Positions 51,630 to 61,324 are shown, counted from the first letter of the stretch. The stretch is 64,000 nt of DNA from Kineosporiaceae bacterium (GCA_016794595.1 JAEUJN010000082.1:1-64000); one strand, 5' to 3'. Translations and numbers: made by a program. The notes: generated by a model from the sequence alone, not told the origin.

Positions 51630-53000
51630 TCAGCACTCGATCACGTTCACGGCCAGGCCGCCGCGTGAGGTCTCCTTGTACTTCACCTTCATGTCGGCAC
51701 CGGTCTCGCGCATGGTCTTCACCACGTTGTCGAGGCTGACCACGTGGGTGCCGTCGCCGCGCAGGGCCATCCGGACGGCGTTGATCGCCTTCACCGCGGC
51801 CATCGCGTTGCGCTCGATGCAGGGGATCTGTACCAGCCCGCCCACCGGGTCGCAGGTCAGCCCGAGGTTGTGCTCCATGGCGATCTCGGCGGCGTTCTCG
51901 ACCTGACCCGGGGTGCCGCCCATTGCCTCGGCCAGCCCGGCAGCGGCCATCGAGCAGGCCGAGCCGACCTCGCCCTGACACCCCACCTCGGCCCCCGAGA
52001 TCGAGGCCGTGGTCTTGTAGATCACCCCGATCGCGCCCGCCGTGAGCAGGAAGCGCACCACGCCGTCGTCGGTCGAGCCGGGCACGAAATTGCGGTAGTA
52101 GTGCAGCACCGCGGGGATGATCCCGGCGGCCCCGTTGGTCGGCGCGGTCACCACCCGTCCCCCGGCGGCGTTCTCCTCGTTGACGGCCAGCGCGTAGAGG
52201 TTCACCCAGTCCATCGCGTGCAGCGGGTCGTGCCACTGCCCGGCCTCGGCGGTCAGCTGGGTGAACAGCGCGTGCGCGCGCCGCTCCACCCGCAACCCGC
52301 CGGGCAGCACGCCGTCCGTCGCGCAGCCCCGCCGGACGCAGGCCTGCATGACCTGCCAGATCGCCAGCAGGCCGTCGTGGATCTCGGCCTCACTGCGCCA
52401 GGCCAACTCGTTGCGGCGCATCACCTCGCTGATCGACAGGCCGTGCTCCCGGGTCAGGGCCAGCAACCGATCACCCGTGCTGAACGGCATCGGCAACGCC
52501 GTGGCGTCCGGGGCCACCGGCTCGGCGCCGTCCTCGCCCGCCACGAATCCGCCACCGACCGAGTAGTAGATCCGCGCGGTCAGTTCGGACCCGTCCGCAC
52601 CGAGCGCGGCGAAGCGCATCCCGTTGGGGTGCAACGGAAGTGTCCGGCGCCGGTGCATCACGACGTCCTCGTCGAGGTCGAACGGCAGCTCGCGCCCGCC
52701 GGCCAGCCGCAGCACCCCGGCGGCGCGCACCGCGGCCACCATCGCCGGCGCCGCATCGACGTCCACGCTCTCGGGCGCCTCACCCATCAGGCCCAGGACG
52801 ACGGCACCGACGCTGCCGTGGCCGTGCCCGGTCGCCCCGAGCGAACCGAACAGTTCGGCACGCACGCGCGCCACGCCGTCCAGCAGGTGTTCGGCGGCCA
52901 GCCGCTCGGTGAACATCCGCGCGGCCCGCATCGGGCCGACGGTGTGCGAGCTCGACGGCCCGATGCCGATCGAGAACAGGTCGAACACACTGATCGCCAT
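51630..53000 (-). CDS. sdaA: L-serine ammonia-lyase, iron-sulfur type
   Basis: Deaminates L-serine to pyruvate. The 456-residue single-chain enzyme begins [20 protein letters not shown] (beta domain) and has the alpha-domain cluster region: [20 protein letters not shown] and [17 protein letters not shown], which supply the [4Fe-4S] Cys. The start at 53000 is standard for the family; the frame is open further upstream but overlaps the CPBP gene region. With serC elsewhere in the window the cell can both make and degrade serine. Confidence 0.94.
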   Translation of the reverse strand: MAISVFDLFSIGIGPSSSHTVGPMRAARMFTERLAAEHLLDGVARVRAELFGSLGATGHGHGSVGAVVLGLMGEAPESVDVDAAPAMVAAVRAAGVLRLAGGRELPFDLDEDVVMHRRRTLPLHPNGMRFAALGADGSELTARIYYSVGGGFVAGEDGAEPVAPDATALPMPFSTGDRLLALTREHGLSISEVMRRNELAWRSEAEIHDGLLAIWQVMQACVRRGCATDGVLPGGLRVERRAHALFTQLTAEAGQWHDPLHAMDWVNLYALAVNEENAAGGRVVTAPTNGAAGIIPAVLHYYRNFVPGSTDDGVVRFLLTAGAIGVIYKTTASISGAEVGCQGEVGSACSMAAAGLAEAMGGTPGQVENAAEIAMEHNLGLTCDPVGGLVQIPCIERNAMAAVKAINAVRMALRGDGTHVVSLDNVVKTMRETGADMKVKYKETSRGGLAVNVIEC

Positions 53001-53050
53001 GAATGCTCGCTCCGGTCCGGCGCAGGGACGCGACGTTGGATGATGGCCCC

Positions 53051-53851
53051 ATGAGCGTCCCCGCGCAACCAGGCGACGCAACCCCACCCGAGCGCGCGGC
53101 CCGGCGGCGGCTGATCGCCGAGATCTGGATCGTGCTCGGGGTGTCCCTGGCGGCCTCGGCGCTCTACGCCGTGATCGACCTGGTCGGCAAGCTCACCGCC
53201 GGCCCGCCCCTGGCCGCCCAGACCGCGACAGTCAACCGCTCGGTCACCCCCCGGCCCTACCTCGACCTGAGCTACCAGCTGGCCGGGATCGCGGTCACGC
53301 TGGTGCCCGTCGTCCTGGTGGTCTGGTTGCTCTCGCAGCCGGCCGGTGACCTGGTGCGCTCGGGGGCTCGCCGGATCGGGCTGGACGGCGCGGCACCGGG
53401 GCGCGACCTGCTGCACGGTGCCGGGCTGGCGGCGGTGATCGGGATCCCGGGGCTGGCCTTCTACCTGGTCGGCCGTGAGCTGGGGATCACGGTGAGCGTG
53501 GTTGCCTCGGCCCTGAACGCGCACTGGTGGACGGTGCCGGTCCTGATCCTGCAGGCGGTCAAGAACGCCGCCCTCGAGGAGGTGATCGTGGTCGGCTACC
53601 TGCTGACCCGTCTGCAGCGGATCGGCTGGCCGACCTGGGCCGCGTTCGGCGCGAGCGCCGTCCTGCGCGGGGCCTATCACCTCTACCAGGGGTTCGGCCC
53701 GTTCCTCGGCAACCTGGTGATGGGCCTGGTGTTCGCCGAGTACTTCCGCCGGCGCAGGCGGGTGATGCCGCTGGTGATCGCCCACACGCTGCTCGACATC
53801 GTGGCGTTCGTGGGCTACCAGTTGTTCGCCGAGGTCCTCGGCCTAGCCTGA
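53051..53851 (+). CDS. CPBP-family intramembrane metalloprotease
   Basis: Intramembrane protease (CAAX/Abi family), 266 residues and about seven helices. Catalytic motifs: [13 protein letters not shown] (Glu-Glu, where most have EExxxR), [11 protein letters not shown] (His) and [11 protein letters not shown] (His). The missing Arg of EExxxR (Tyr here) is a mild departure. Six bases separate it from the lipoprotein gene. Confidence 0.87.
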   Translation: MSVPAQPGDATPPERAARRRLIAEIWIVLGVSLAASALYAVIDLVGKLTAGPPLAAQTATVNRSVTPRPYLDLSYQLAGIAVTLVPVVLVVWLLSQPAGDLVRSGARRIGLDGAAPGRDLLHGAGLAAVIGIPGLAFYLVGRELGITVSVVASALNAHWWTVPVLILQAVKNAALEEVIVVGYLLTRLQRIGWPTWAAFGASAVLRGAYHLYQGFGPFLGNLVMGLVFAEYFRRRRRVMPLVIAHTLLDIVAFVGYQLFAEVLGLA

Positions 53852-53856
53852 GGGTC

Positions 53857-54441
53857 ATGTCGGTGACCCTGCGAATGACTCGCCCCATGACCCGCTCCGC
53901 GACTCGCTCCGCGACTCGCCCCGCGACCCGCTGCGCCGCGGCGTCCGCCGTGCTGGGCGCTCTCCTGCTCGCCGGGTGTCAGGGCAGCGAGCCGCAGGCC
54001 GCCCCATCCCCGTCCACCTTCCCAGTGGCGTCCACGTCCACGGTGACGACGGTGACCTCGGCGGCACCCTCTGCCACCACGGGCGCGCCGTCCTCGCCCG
54101 CGTCCTCCCCGTCGAGGCCGGCGGCGCCGTCCGGCACCGGCACCGGAGACCCGGAGCAGATCCCCGATCCCTACCGCGGCAGCTGGAACCTCTCCCCTCA
54201 GGACTGCGGCACCGAGAGTGAGGGGCGGCTCGAGATCGAGGCCGACCGGATCACCTTCTACGAGTCGCGCGGCGAGGTCACCCGGCTCTCCCGCGAGGGC
54301 GAGATCCTGACCACCGTCCTGGCGCTGACCGGCGAGGGCACCAGCTGGACCGAGACCTACCGCTGGCAGCTCTCGGCGGACGGCGCCCAGCTCACCGAAC
54401 TCGGCACCGGAAGCGTGCGCCGGCGCTGCCCCGGGTCATGA
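53857..54441 (+). CDS. Predicted lipoprotein
   Basis: Secreted lipoprotein of 194 residues. An unusually long Arg/Thr-rich n-region (about 4-28) precedes the lipobox LLLAGC (Cys41), then a Ser/Thr/Ala/Pro linker (about 45-95), then a compact domain (about 98-194: YRGSWNLSPQDCGTESEGRL and TWRWQLSADGAQ-like strands, with two Cys) resembling a small beta domain. No family recognised. The n-region is made by 12-base repeats. Confidence 0.75.
   Translation: MSVTLRMTRPMTRSATRSATRPATRCAAASAVLGALLLAGCQGSEPQAAPSPSTFPVASTSTVTTVTSAAPSATTGAPSSPASSPSRPAAPSGTGTGDPEQIPDPYRGSWNLSPQDCGTESEGRLEIEADRITFYESRGEVTRLSREGEILTTVLALTGEGTSWTETYRWQLSADGAQLTELGTGSVRRRCPGS
53877..53936. repeat. Five 12-base tandem repeats in the lipoprotein signal region
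   Basis: Units GACTCGCCCCAT, GACCCGCTCCGC, GACTCGCTCCGC, GACTCGCCCCGC and GACCCGCTGCGC run in frame and encode the Thr-Arg-Pro/Ser-Met/Ala series of the signal n-region, so copy changes would preserve frame. Confidence 0.9.
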
Positions 54442-54502
54442 CCGCCGGCCCGCTGCCGTCGGCGTCGGTTTCGGCGGCCGCGACCGCGCCGGCCGCGAGA
54501 GC

Positions 54503-55414
54503 ATGGCCCGCATGGTGATCGACAGCGGGATCAGCCCGGACCTGGCGGACAGCTACGCCCGGGACGGCGTGGCGCTGGTGCGAGGGGTGCTCTCCCCCGA
54601 GGAGGTCGAGCTCGCCCGCACCGGAATCGAGCGAGTGCTCGCCCACCCCGGGCCGCTGGCCCTGGTCGCCAGCGGCCCCGACGACCCGGGCCGCTTCGTC
54701 GAGGACTTCCGGCGGTGGCAGGACGTGCCCGAGATCGAGGCCCTGGCCCTGCGCTCGCGGGTGGGCCGGATCGCCGCCGCCCTGATGCGGGCCGCCGCCG
54801 GTTCGGCCGGCACGGCCGACAGCTCCCCCGGCGACCCGACTGACGACGCGGCGGCCGGCCCGGTGCGCTTCTTCCACGACCACGTGCTGGTCAAGGAAGG
54901 GCACACCCACCAACGCACGCCCTGGCACCAGGACCAGCCGTACTACAACGTCGACGGGATGGGCACCTCGGCCTGGATCCCGGTCGACCCGGTGCCCGAG
55001 GCCGGCTGCCTGGAGCTGGTCGCCGCCACTCACCGGGGGCCGTGGCTCATGCCGCGCACCTTTCTCACCGGCGAGGCCCGGTGGTTCCCCGAGGGATCCC
55101 TGGCCGAGCTGCCGGACATCGACGCCGACCGCACCGCCTTCGACATCCGGCGCTTCGACCTCGCCCCGGGGGACGCGATCTTCTTCGACTTCCTCACCGT
55201 GCACGGCGCGCCCGGGTTCCCGTTCGCCGGACGGCGCCGGGTGCTGTCCCTGCGCTACCTGTCCCCGGCGAGCCGGCACGCTCCGCGGCGCTGGCGCACC
55301 TCGCCGCCGTTCGAGGGCCTGGACGCCGAACTGGCCGCCGGGGCCGAACTCGACCACCCGCTGTTCCCGGTGGTGGAGCCCGCCGAACCGGCCCGCCCGG
55401 ATCGCCTCCCCTAG
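54503..55414 (+). CDS. Phytanoyl-CoA dioxygenase-family Fe/2-oxoglutarate oxygenase
   Basis: Oxygenase of 303 residues. Fe ligands are visible: His and Asp in TPWHQDQPYYN, and the distal His in LTVHGAPGFPF, with Arg in RRRVLSLRYL for 2-oxoglutarate. An Ala/Asp/Gly insert (about 95-120) lies between core strands. PhyH enzymes hydroxylate lipids or natural products; there is no biosynthetic cluster nearby. Substrate unknown. Confidence 0.9.
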   Translation: MARMVIDSGISPDLADSYARDGVALVRGVLSPEEVELARTGIERVLAHPGPLALVASGPDDPGRFVEDFRRWQDVPEIEALALRSRVGRIAAALMRAAAGSAGTADSSPGDPTDDAAAGPVRFFHDHVLVKEGHTHQRTPWHQDQPYYNVDGMGTSAWIPVDPVPEAGCLELVAATHRGPWLMPRTFLTGEARWFPEGSLAELPDIDADRTAFDIRRFDLAPGDAIFFDFLTVHGAPGFPFAGRRRVLSLRYLSPASRHAPRRWRTSPPFEGLDAELAAGAELDHPLFPVVEPAEPARPDRLP

Positions 55415-55423
55415 GCTCCGGGG

Positions 55424-56119
55424 GTGGTCGAGCGGGGGCAGGGGCAGCGGCCTCGGCGGCGAGCCGGGGTGTCCGTGATCGTCGCGGTGTGCTGCGCGGC
55501 GTCCGGCTGCTCGAGCGGCGACCACGTTCCCGCGATGACCAGCTCGAGCACTGCCCCCTCGAGCGCTCCTCCCTCGAGCGCTCCCCCCTCGAGCGCTGCC
55601 CCCTCGACCGCTGGACGAGAGCTGAGCGGGGTCTTCACCACCGGCTACAGCTGGTTCGACAACACCCCTGCCGGCTCGGCCCTGATCTCCCACCCGCGAC
55701 GGCACCAGCGGGCCGGCGGCCTCGGGACCTACGAGGACCCGATCACGCTGGCCGTCGGGCACTCCCGGGCCTCGGGCCGGCACGTCCTCGATCTGCCGGC
55801 GGGCACCAGGGTGTACGTGGCGCACGTGCGGCGCTACTTCATCGTCGAGGACACCTGCGGTGACGGCCCCCGCCCTCAGGACGGCCCGTGCCACGACCTG
55901 TCCGAGGCGCCGGCGGGGGCTCGCCTGTGGCTCGACCTGTACGTGGGCGGCGGCGAGGGGGACCGACGCGAGGACGTGCAGGCCTGCGCCCGGACGATCA
56001 CCTCGGCGGCGAGCAGCCTGCACACCGTGGTGATCGACCCGGGTCCGGGCAGGCCCGTGGTGACGGGCCCGTTGTTCGGCGAGGACGGCTGCACGCCGGT
56101 GTTCCGCGACCGCGGCTGA
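55424..56119 (+). CDS. Secreted lipoprotein with possible DPBB-like domain
   Basis: Protein of 231 residues. Signal with lipobox-like AASGC (Cys29), a Ser/Ala/Pro repeat linker (about 38-63), then a domain (about 68-231) with TGYSWFDNTPAGSALISHP, GTYEDPITLAVGH and YFIVEDTCGDGP. These strands and the paired Cys resemble small secreted double-psi beta-barrel proteins, but I am not certain of the family. GTG start; 9 bases after the oxygenase gene. Confidence 0.6.
   Translation: MVERGQGQRPRRRAGVSVIVAVCCAASGCSSGDHVPAMTSSSTAPSSAPPSSAPPSSAAPSTAGRELSGVFTTGYSWFDNTPAGSALISHPRRHQRAGGLGTYEDPITLAVGHSRASGRHVLDLPAGTRVYVAHVRRYFIVEDTCGDGPRPQDGPCHDLSEAPAGARLWLDLYVGGGEGDRREDVQACARTITSAASSLHTVVIDPGPGRPVVTGPLFGEDGCTPVFRDRG
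55543..55615. repeat. 15-base tandem repeats in a lipoprotein linker
   Basis: About 4.8 copies of CTCGAGCGCTSCYCC (55543-55615) encode Ser-Ser-(Thr/Ala)-(Ala/Pro)-Pro pentapeptides. Units are in frame, like a slippage-prone repeat. Confidence 0.9.
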
Positions 56120-56179
56120 CCGCACCACGGCGCCGCGTCCAGGGCACAGCCCGAGACCCGGCCCGAGTAGGTTGCGCTC

Positions 56180-57130
56180 ATGACGGACGTGCTGGTGGTG
56201 GGCAGCCTGAACGCCGACCTGGTCGCCTACGCCGATCGTCTGCCGGCTGACGGCGAGACGGTCCACGGTCACTCCTTCGCCCGCGCCGCCGGGGGCAAGG
56301 GGCTGAACCAGGCGGTCGCGGCAGCTCGGGCGGGGGCCCGCACGGCCCTCCTCGGCTGTGTCGGCGACGACGATCTCGGTCTGTTCCTGCTGGATCAGGC
56401 GCGGGCCTGCGGGGTCCTGACCGACCTCGTGCGCGTGTCCACCTCCACCGCCTCGGGAGTCGCCGTGATCACGGTCGACGACGCAGGCACCAACCGGATC
56501 GTGGTGATCGCCGGGGCCAACGCCGAGACCGGCGAGGCGATGGTCGCGGCCGGCCTGCCCACCCGGCCGGCACCGCGCGTGGTGCTGTGTCAGCTCGAGA
56601 CCCCGATGGACGGCGTTGCCGCGGCACTGCGGGCGGGAAGGGCCGCCGGCGCCCTCACCGTGCTCAACCCCGCCCCCGCCGCCTCCCTGCCGGAGGAGGT
56701 GCTCGCCGCCCTGGACTGGTTGATCCCCAACGAGTTCGAGGCATCGTTGGTGCTCGGCGAGGCCCTCGAGCTCGACTCGGCGCAGACCGCCCTGGCCGTT
56801 GCCCACCGGCTGCGCGCCCGAGGCCCGCACGGCGTCGTGATCACCCTGGGCGCCCAGGGTGCGGTGGCGGTCGACCCGCACGGCACCGAGCACGTCCTGC
56901 CCGCCGTCCCGGTGACCGCGATCGACACCACCGCCGCCGGGGACGCCTTCTGCGGGGGCTTCGCCGCGGCACTGGCCGGGGGGCTCCCGGTGGCCGACGC
57001 GCTGCGCCGGGCCGGCGCCACCGGTGCGCTGGCCACCACCCGGCGGGGGGCCGTCCCGTCGATCCCGACCTCGACCGAGGTGGACGCCCTGCTCGCCACC
57101 GGTCGCTCCGGCGGGCCTGACGCAGGCTGA
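56180..57130 (+). CDS. Ribokinase-like PfkB sugar kinase
   Basis: PfkB-family kinase of 316 residues, phosphorylating ribose or a related sugar. Both signatures are present: RAAGGKGLNQAVAAARAGA near residue 35-53, and DTTAAGDAFCGGFAAAL (catalytic Asp, about 251-267). NPAPAASLPEE is typical of ribokinase proper. No sugar transporter or pentose operon is adjacent. Confidence 0.9.
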   Translation: MTDVLVVGSLNADLVAYADRLPADGETVHGHSFARAAGGKGLNQAVAAARAGARTALLGCVGDDDLGLFLLDQARACGVLTDLVRVSTSTASGVAVITVDDAGTNRIVVIAGANAETGEAMVAAGLPTRPAPRVVLCQLETPMDGVAAALRAGRAAGALTVLNPAPAASLPEEVLAALDWLIPNEFEASLVLGEALELDSAQTALAVAHRLRARGPHGVVITLGAQGAVAVDPHGTEHVLPAVPVTAIDTTAAGDAFCGGFAAALAGGLPVADALRRAGATGALATTRRGAVPSIPTSTEVDALLATGRSGGPDAG

Positions 57131-57166
57131 CCCCGATGTCCCGGCCCCGGTGAGAGGCTGCCACGC

Positions 57167-58291
57167 ATGGCCGCAGTCACCGAGCTGACCTGGCCGCAGG
57201 TGCACGCCTGGCGCCTGCAGCGCCAGTTCGCCGTCACCTCGGCGGTCGACGCCGCCCGGCGGCTGTGCGGCGTCCAGGCGCAGGTGACCTCGGCCGCCGA
57301 GCTGGCGGTCGCCGTCCGGCTGGACGCCCAGCCGCGCGCCCGCGCAGCGGCCGCGCCCGGTGGCCCTGCCGACACCCTGGCTGCCGCTCTGGCGCGCGGG
57401 GGCCTGCTGCGCACCTGGGCGATGCGTGGCACGCTGCACGTCCTGCACCCGCAGGATGCCGCGGCGTTCCTCGCGCTGGTGGCCGCGGCGCGCACGTGGG
57501 CCAAGGGCTCCTGGCAGAAGACCTTTCTCACCCTCGGCCAGGTGGACGCGCTGGCGGCGGCGGTGACCGACCTGCTGGCGGACGGAGTTCCCCGTACCCG
57601 GGAGCAGTTGGTGGCCCATGTCCGGGACACGACCGCCGGGCAGGAACTCGCCGACCACGTCGCCTCGTCCTGGGGAGCAGCCCTCAAACCCCTTGCCTGG
57701 CAAGGCATCCTGTGCAACGGACCCACCGAGGGCAACGCGGTGACCTTCACCCGCCCGGACATCGCCTGCCCTGGGTGGCCGGGCCTGATGCCTCTGGACG
57801 ACGCCGGGCGGCACGCCATCCGGCGCTACCTGGCCGCCTTCGGGCCGGCCGATCCGGCAACCTTCGACGCGTGGCTGCTGCGCGGTGCCACCTCCAAGCC
57901 CGTTCTGCGACAGTGGTTCGCCGACCTGGACGACGAGCTCGCCCCGGTGGACGTCGCCGGACGCCGCCTGCTAGCCCGCGCGCAGGACGTGCCGGCCCTG
58001 GCCGCGACGGACCCGGCCGCATCCGGGCACGCCGTCCGGTTGCTGCCCGCCTTCGACCAGTTCGTGCTGGGGCCGGGGACCTCCCAGGCGGAGGCGGTCC
58101 CGCCCGCACACCGCGGCGAGGTCAGCCGGGCGGCAGGGTGGATCGCCCCGGTGGTGGCCACGGCGGACGGCGTCGTCGGCACCTGGCAGGCGGAGGCGGG
58201 CCGGATCACGGTCAGCCTGTTCACCGACCGCCCGGCGCCCGCGACCCGCGAGCTGGCCCGCGAGGTGACCCGGGTCGAGGCCCTCCTCTGA
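57167..58291 (+). CDS. AlkZ-like (HTH_42/YcaQ family) DNA glycosylase
   Basis: Winged-helix protein of 374 residues. The family's catalytic Gln motif appears as GVQAQVTS (about 36-43, QxQ). Other parts: RTWAMRGTLHVLHPQD, then AAFGPADPATFDAWL and the C-terminal DQFVLGPG. AlkZ relatives remove alkylated bases or interstrand cross-links, often as self-protection against DNA-damaging natural products. No such cluster is near. Confidence 0.85.
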   Translation: MAAVTELTWPQVHAWRLQRQFAVTSAVDAARRLCGVQAQVTSAAELAVAVRLDAQPRARAAAAPGGPADTLAAALARGGLLRTWAMRGTLHVLHPQDAAAFLALVAAARTWAKGSWQKTFLTLGQVDALAAAVTDLLADGVPRTREQLVAHVRDTTAGQELADHVASSWGAALKPLAWQGILCNGPTEGNAVTFTRPDIACPGWPGLMPLDDAGRHAIRRYLAAFGPADPATFDAWLLRGATSKPVLRQWFADLDDELAPVDVAGRRLLARAQDVPALAATDPAASGHAVRLLPAFDQFVLGPGTSQAEAVPPAHRGEVSRAAGWIAPVVATADGVVGTWQAEAGRITVSLFTDRPAPATRELAREVTRVEALL

Positions 58292-58316
58292 CCCACCCCC
58301 TCCCCCGTCCACCCCC

Positions 58317-58421
58317 CGCTCACCCCGCGCTCACCCCGCGCTCACCCCGCGCTCAACCCCTCGTGATCATGCACTTTCGACTATTCGAAAGTGCATGATC
58401 ACGAGGGGTTGAGCGCGGGGT
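58317..58421. repeat. Perfect 78-base palindrome preceded by 11-base tandem repeats
   Basis: Arms of 37 bases (58344-58380 and 58385-58421) pair perfectly around loop CTAT; the inner arm reads GTGATCATGCACTTTCGA. The left side is led by about four 11-base units, GCGCTCACCCC (58317-58360), the last overlapping the arm. It lies between convergent genes and must also act as a strong transcription stop. Size and perfection exceed an ordinary terminator and suggest a repeat-family element. Confidence 0.92.
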
Positions 58422-58448
58422 TGAGCGGGCGGGGACGGGTGGTACGGC

Positions 58449-59900
58449 TCAGCTCACGCCGAGGGCGTCCTTGACCGGGTCGATGGCGAAGTAGACCACG
58501 AACAGCGCCGACGTCAGCCACATCAGCGGGTGCACGGCGGAGGCCTTGCCGCGCACCACCTTCAACACGACGAACGCGATGAAGCCGGCACCGATCCCGG
58601 CGGTGATCGAGTAGGTGAACGGCATCAGGACGATGGTGAGGAAGGCCGGCAGGGCGATCTCCATGTCGTCCCAGTCGATGCCCTTGACCTGGGTCATCAT
58701 CAGGAATCCGACCACGATCAGGGCCGGCGTCGCTGCCTCGTAGGGCACCACCGCGACCAGCGGGGCGAACACGGTGGCGAGCAGGAAGAGCACCCCGGTG
58801 ACGATGCTGGCCAGCCCGGTCCGGGCACCCTCGCCGACCCCGGCCGCCGACTCGATGTAGCTGGTGTTGCTCGACACGCTGCCGGCCCCCCCGGCGATGG
58901 CGGCGATCGAGTCGACCACCAGGATCCGCTCGGTGTGCGGCGGCGTGCCGTCGGAGTCGAGCAGGTCGGCCTCGGCACCGATGGCGACCATCGTGCCCAT
59001 GGTGTCGAAGAAGTCGGCCAGCATCAGGGTGAAGATCAGCAGGAGCGCGGTCACCGCACCGACGGCCGAGAACGAACCGAGCAGGTCGAACTTGCCCAGC
59101 AGGGAGAAGTCCGGCGCCGCGATCACGGTGTCGGGCAGGGCGGGCACGTTGAGGCCCCAACCGGTCGGGTTGGTCTCCTCCGGCGAGACGAAGCTCGGGC
59201 CGACCTTGGCGACGGCCTCGACGATCACGGCCACGACGGTGGCCGCCACGATGCCGATCAGGATCGCGCCCTTGACCCCGCGCACCATCAGGGTGGCGAT
59301 GATCAGCAGCCCGACGACGAAGACCACGGTCGGCCAGCCGGCCAGGAACCCGCCGACCCCCAGCTCGACCGGCACCGGACCGGTCCCCGTGCGGCGGACG
59401 AACCCGGCGTCCACGAAGCCGATGATGGTGATGAACAGGCCGATCCCCACGCTGATGGCGGTCTTCAACTGCACCGGGACGGCGTGGAAGACGGCCGTGC
59501 GGAATCCGGTCAGCACCAGCACCAGGATGATCACACCCTCGATGACCACCAGCCCCATGGCGTCCGCCCAGGTCATGCCGGGCAGCTTGGCGATCCCGAA
59601 GGTGACGAACGCGTTCAGGCCGAGGCCGGTCGCCAGGGCGAGCGGGTAGTTGGCCACCGCCCCCATGAGAATGGTCAGCAGCCCGGCGATCAGCGCGGTG
59701 GCCGCGGCCACGGTGGCCAGGTCGGGGGCATCGCCCCCACCCAGGAAGGCCCCGGAGGCGTCCTTCTGGGTGCCGATGATCAGAGGGTTGAGCACCACGA
59801 TGTAGGCCATCGTGAAGAAGGTCACCAGGCCGCCGCGCACCTCACGCGCAACGGTCGAGCCACGCTGGCTGATCTGGAAGTAGCGATCGAGAGCGGTCAT
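58449..59900 (-). CDS. NCS2-family purine permease (AzgA-like)
   Basis: Membrane transporter of 483 residues and about 12-14 helices for adenine/guanine/hypoxanthine. AzgA features: LDRYFQISQRGSTVAREVRG at the start, GGLVTFFTMAYIVVLNPLII, LGLNAFVTFGIA (substrate helix), DFFDTMGTMVAIGAEADLLD and AGGAGSVSSNTSYIESAAGV. ATG 59900 is the family start. It probably imports purine bases by H+ symport. Confidence 0.93.
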   Translation of the reverse strand: MTALDRYFQISQRGSTVAREVRGGLVTFFTMAYIVVLNPLIIGTQKDASGAFLGGGDAPDLATVAAATALIAGLLTILMGAVANYPLALATGLGLNAFVTFGIAKLPGMTWADAMGLVVIEGVIILVLVLTGFRTAVFHAVPVQLKTAISVGIGLFITIIGFVDAGFVRRTGTGPVPVELGVGGFLAGWPTVVFVVGLLIIATLMVRGVKGAILIGIVAATVVAVIVEAVAKVGPSFVSPEETNPTGWGLNVPALPDTVIAAPDFSLLGKFDLLGSFSAVGAVTALLLIFTLMLADFFDTMGTMVAIGAEADLLDSDGTPPHTERILVVDSIAAIAGGAGSVSSNTSYIESAAGVGEGARTGLASIVTGVLFLLATVFAPLVAVVPYEAATPALIVVGFLMMTQVKGIDWDDMEIALPAFLTIVLMPFTYSITAGIGAGFIAFVVLKVVRGKASAVHPLMWLTSALFVVYFAIDPVKDALGVS

Positions 59901-60253
59901 CGAGATCCACCCAGGGTCGAGAGGGCGAGCAGCGGGACGACGACGGCCCACGGCGAGCGCCGAACGAGGACGGCGTAAAGCTAGCGGCCTGGCCTGCCGA
60001 TCCGCAGGGACTAGCCCCGGCTGCCCGGTCGGGTGAGACGACCGCACGACGACCGGCGAGAGGATCTCGAGCGAAATGTCACTTTCGCTGGTTTTTGTCG
60101 CACTCGAACGGTCCGATGACTTTGATCACGGTGCAGCCGCATTACAGTGGCGCACAGCGATCTTCGGTTTCGCTCCGTCGACCATCGCGACGTGACATGC
60201 TCGCGCCGCGGGAGAAAGCTCCCGCGCAGTCCGACCCGTCCGTGGAGGGCCAC
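59901..60253. other. Divergent intergenic region before the envelope cluster
   Basis: 353 bases between the permease and the membrane-HhH gene. No supported gene. It holds an AT-richer patch (60075-60155, including TTTTTGTCGC and GACTTTGATCAC) that probably contains promoters for both directions. No recognised purine riboswitch. Confidence 0.5.
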
Positions 60254-61324
60254 GTGTCCTGGTTCATCGGTGAATCAACCCTGATCATCCTGTTGTCGTT
60301 CCTGCTCGGCCTGCTGGTCGGATGGGCGCTGTGGCGCCGGCCGTGGCACAAGCGCTACTTCACCGAGTCCGAGGCGATCACCCGCGTCTCCCGCGAGCAC
60401 TCCCAGTCAGTGGCGGAGCACGGCCGCGCCCTCGCGGCCAAGGACGCCGAGATCTCCCGCCTGCAGGCGCTGCTGGACGACCGCGACGTCGCAGGTGCCG
60501 CCGTCGCCGCTCCCCTGGTCGCCGCAGACGCCGCGGCCGCCGTCGATGACCCGGCCACCTCAGCGGATGCCGCCGACGGCAGCGCGGACGAGACGGTCGT
60601 GGCAGAGGTCGAGCCGGCCGCCGAGCCCGTGGTCGTGGAGTCGGCCGAATCGATCGACATCGCCGAGGTCGAGACCCCGCAGGTCGACGTGGCCGATCAC
60701 GCCGGACCAGCGGTGGACGTCCACGAGGTGTCCACCCCTGCGGTCGACGTGGCGGACGACGCCACGGCCAGCGCCCAGGTGTCCGGCCCCGGAGCCGCAG
60801 CGCCGGTCGCCGAGGACCCCTCCCCTGCCGCTGCCGACGTGGTGACGGATTCGATCACCATCACCCCGGCCGACCTCACCGAGACCCCCGCCGAATCCAC
60901 CGAGAGCACTCCGGAGGACGCAGCTCAGGACGCGGCTGCGGCCCCGGCGGAGGCCACTGCGGAGGCCCCTGCGGAGGACGCCGGCCCGCAGGTGTCGGCC
61001 ATCGCGCCGCTGGTCGGTGACGCCTCCGGCGCCGGCGAGGACGGCAACGCCCCGGTCGAGGACGAGGACCTGGAGCGGGTCGAGGGCATCGGGCCCCGGA
61101 TCGCGGCTGCCCTGCGCGCCGCGGGGATCACCACCTTCCGACGGCTGGCCGACTCCGACGTGGCCTCGTTGCAGGCTGCCCTGGAGGCCGCGGGCCTGCG
61201 GTTCGCCCCCAGCCTGCCGACCTGGTCCCGTCAGGCCCGGCTGCTGGCGGACGGCGACGAGGACGGCTTCCTGCAGCTGACCGAGCAGCTCGTCGGTGGC
61301 CGTGACATCGGCCGGAGGGCCTGA
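60254..61324 (+). CDS. Membrane-anchored protein with acidic linker and C-terminal helix-hairpin-helix
   Basis: Protein of 356 residues from a GTG after GTGGAGGGC. One N-terminal helix (about 4-22, IGESTLIILLSFLLGLLVGW) is followed by a short coiled region (about 35-70, ITRVSREHSQSVAEHGRALA), a long acidic Ala/Pro/Glu linker (about 75-285), and a C-terminal HhH-like domain (about 290-350: LERVEGIGPRIAAALRAAG, then TFRRLADSD). Such HhH ends often bind DNA or mediate contacts. Stop and next start share one base (TGATG). Confidence 0.78.
   Translation: MSWFIGESTLIILLSFLLGLLVGWALWRRPWHKRYFTESEAITRVSREHSQSVAEHGRALAAKDAEISRLQALLDDRDVAGAAVAAPLVAADAAAAVDDPATSADAADGSADETVVAEVEPAAEPVVVESAESIDIAEVETPQVDVADHAGPAVDVHEVSTPAVDVADDATASAQVSGPGAAAPVAEDPSPAAADVVTDSITITPADLTETPAESTESTPEDAAQDAAAAPAEATAEAPAEDAGPQVSAIAPLVGDASGAGEDGNAPVEDEDLERVEGIGPRIAAALRAAGITTFRRLADSDVASLQAALEAAGLRFAPSLPTWSRQARLLADGDEDGFLQLTEQLVGGRDIGRRA

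Noticed and set aside
54392-57814. 1140-codon minus-strand frame
   Set aside because: It is antisense to five clear plus-strand genes and to their intergenic gaps. Length arises from GC bias.
59901-60060. Purine riboswitch before the NCS2 permease
   Set aside because: No three-way-junction core or conserved loops could be found in the leader.
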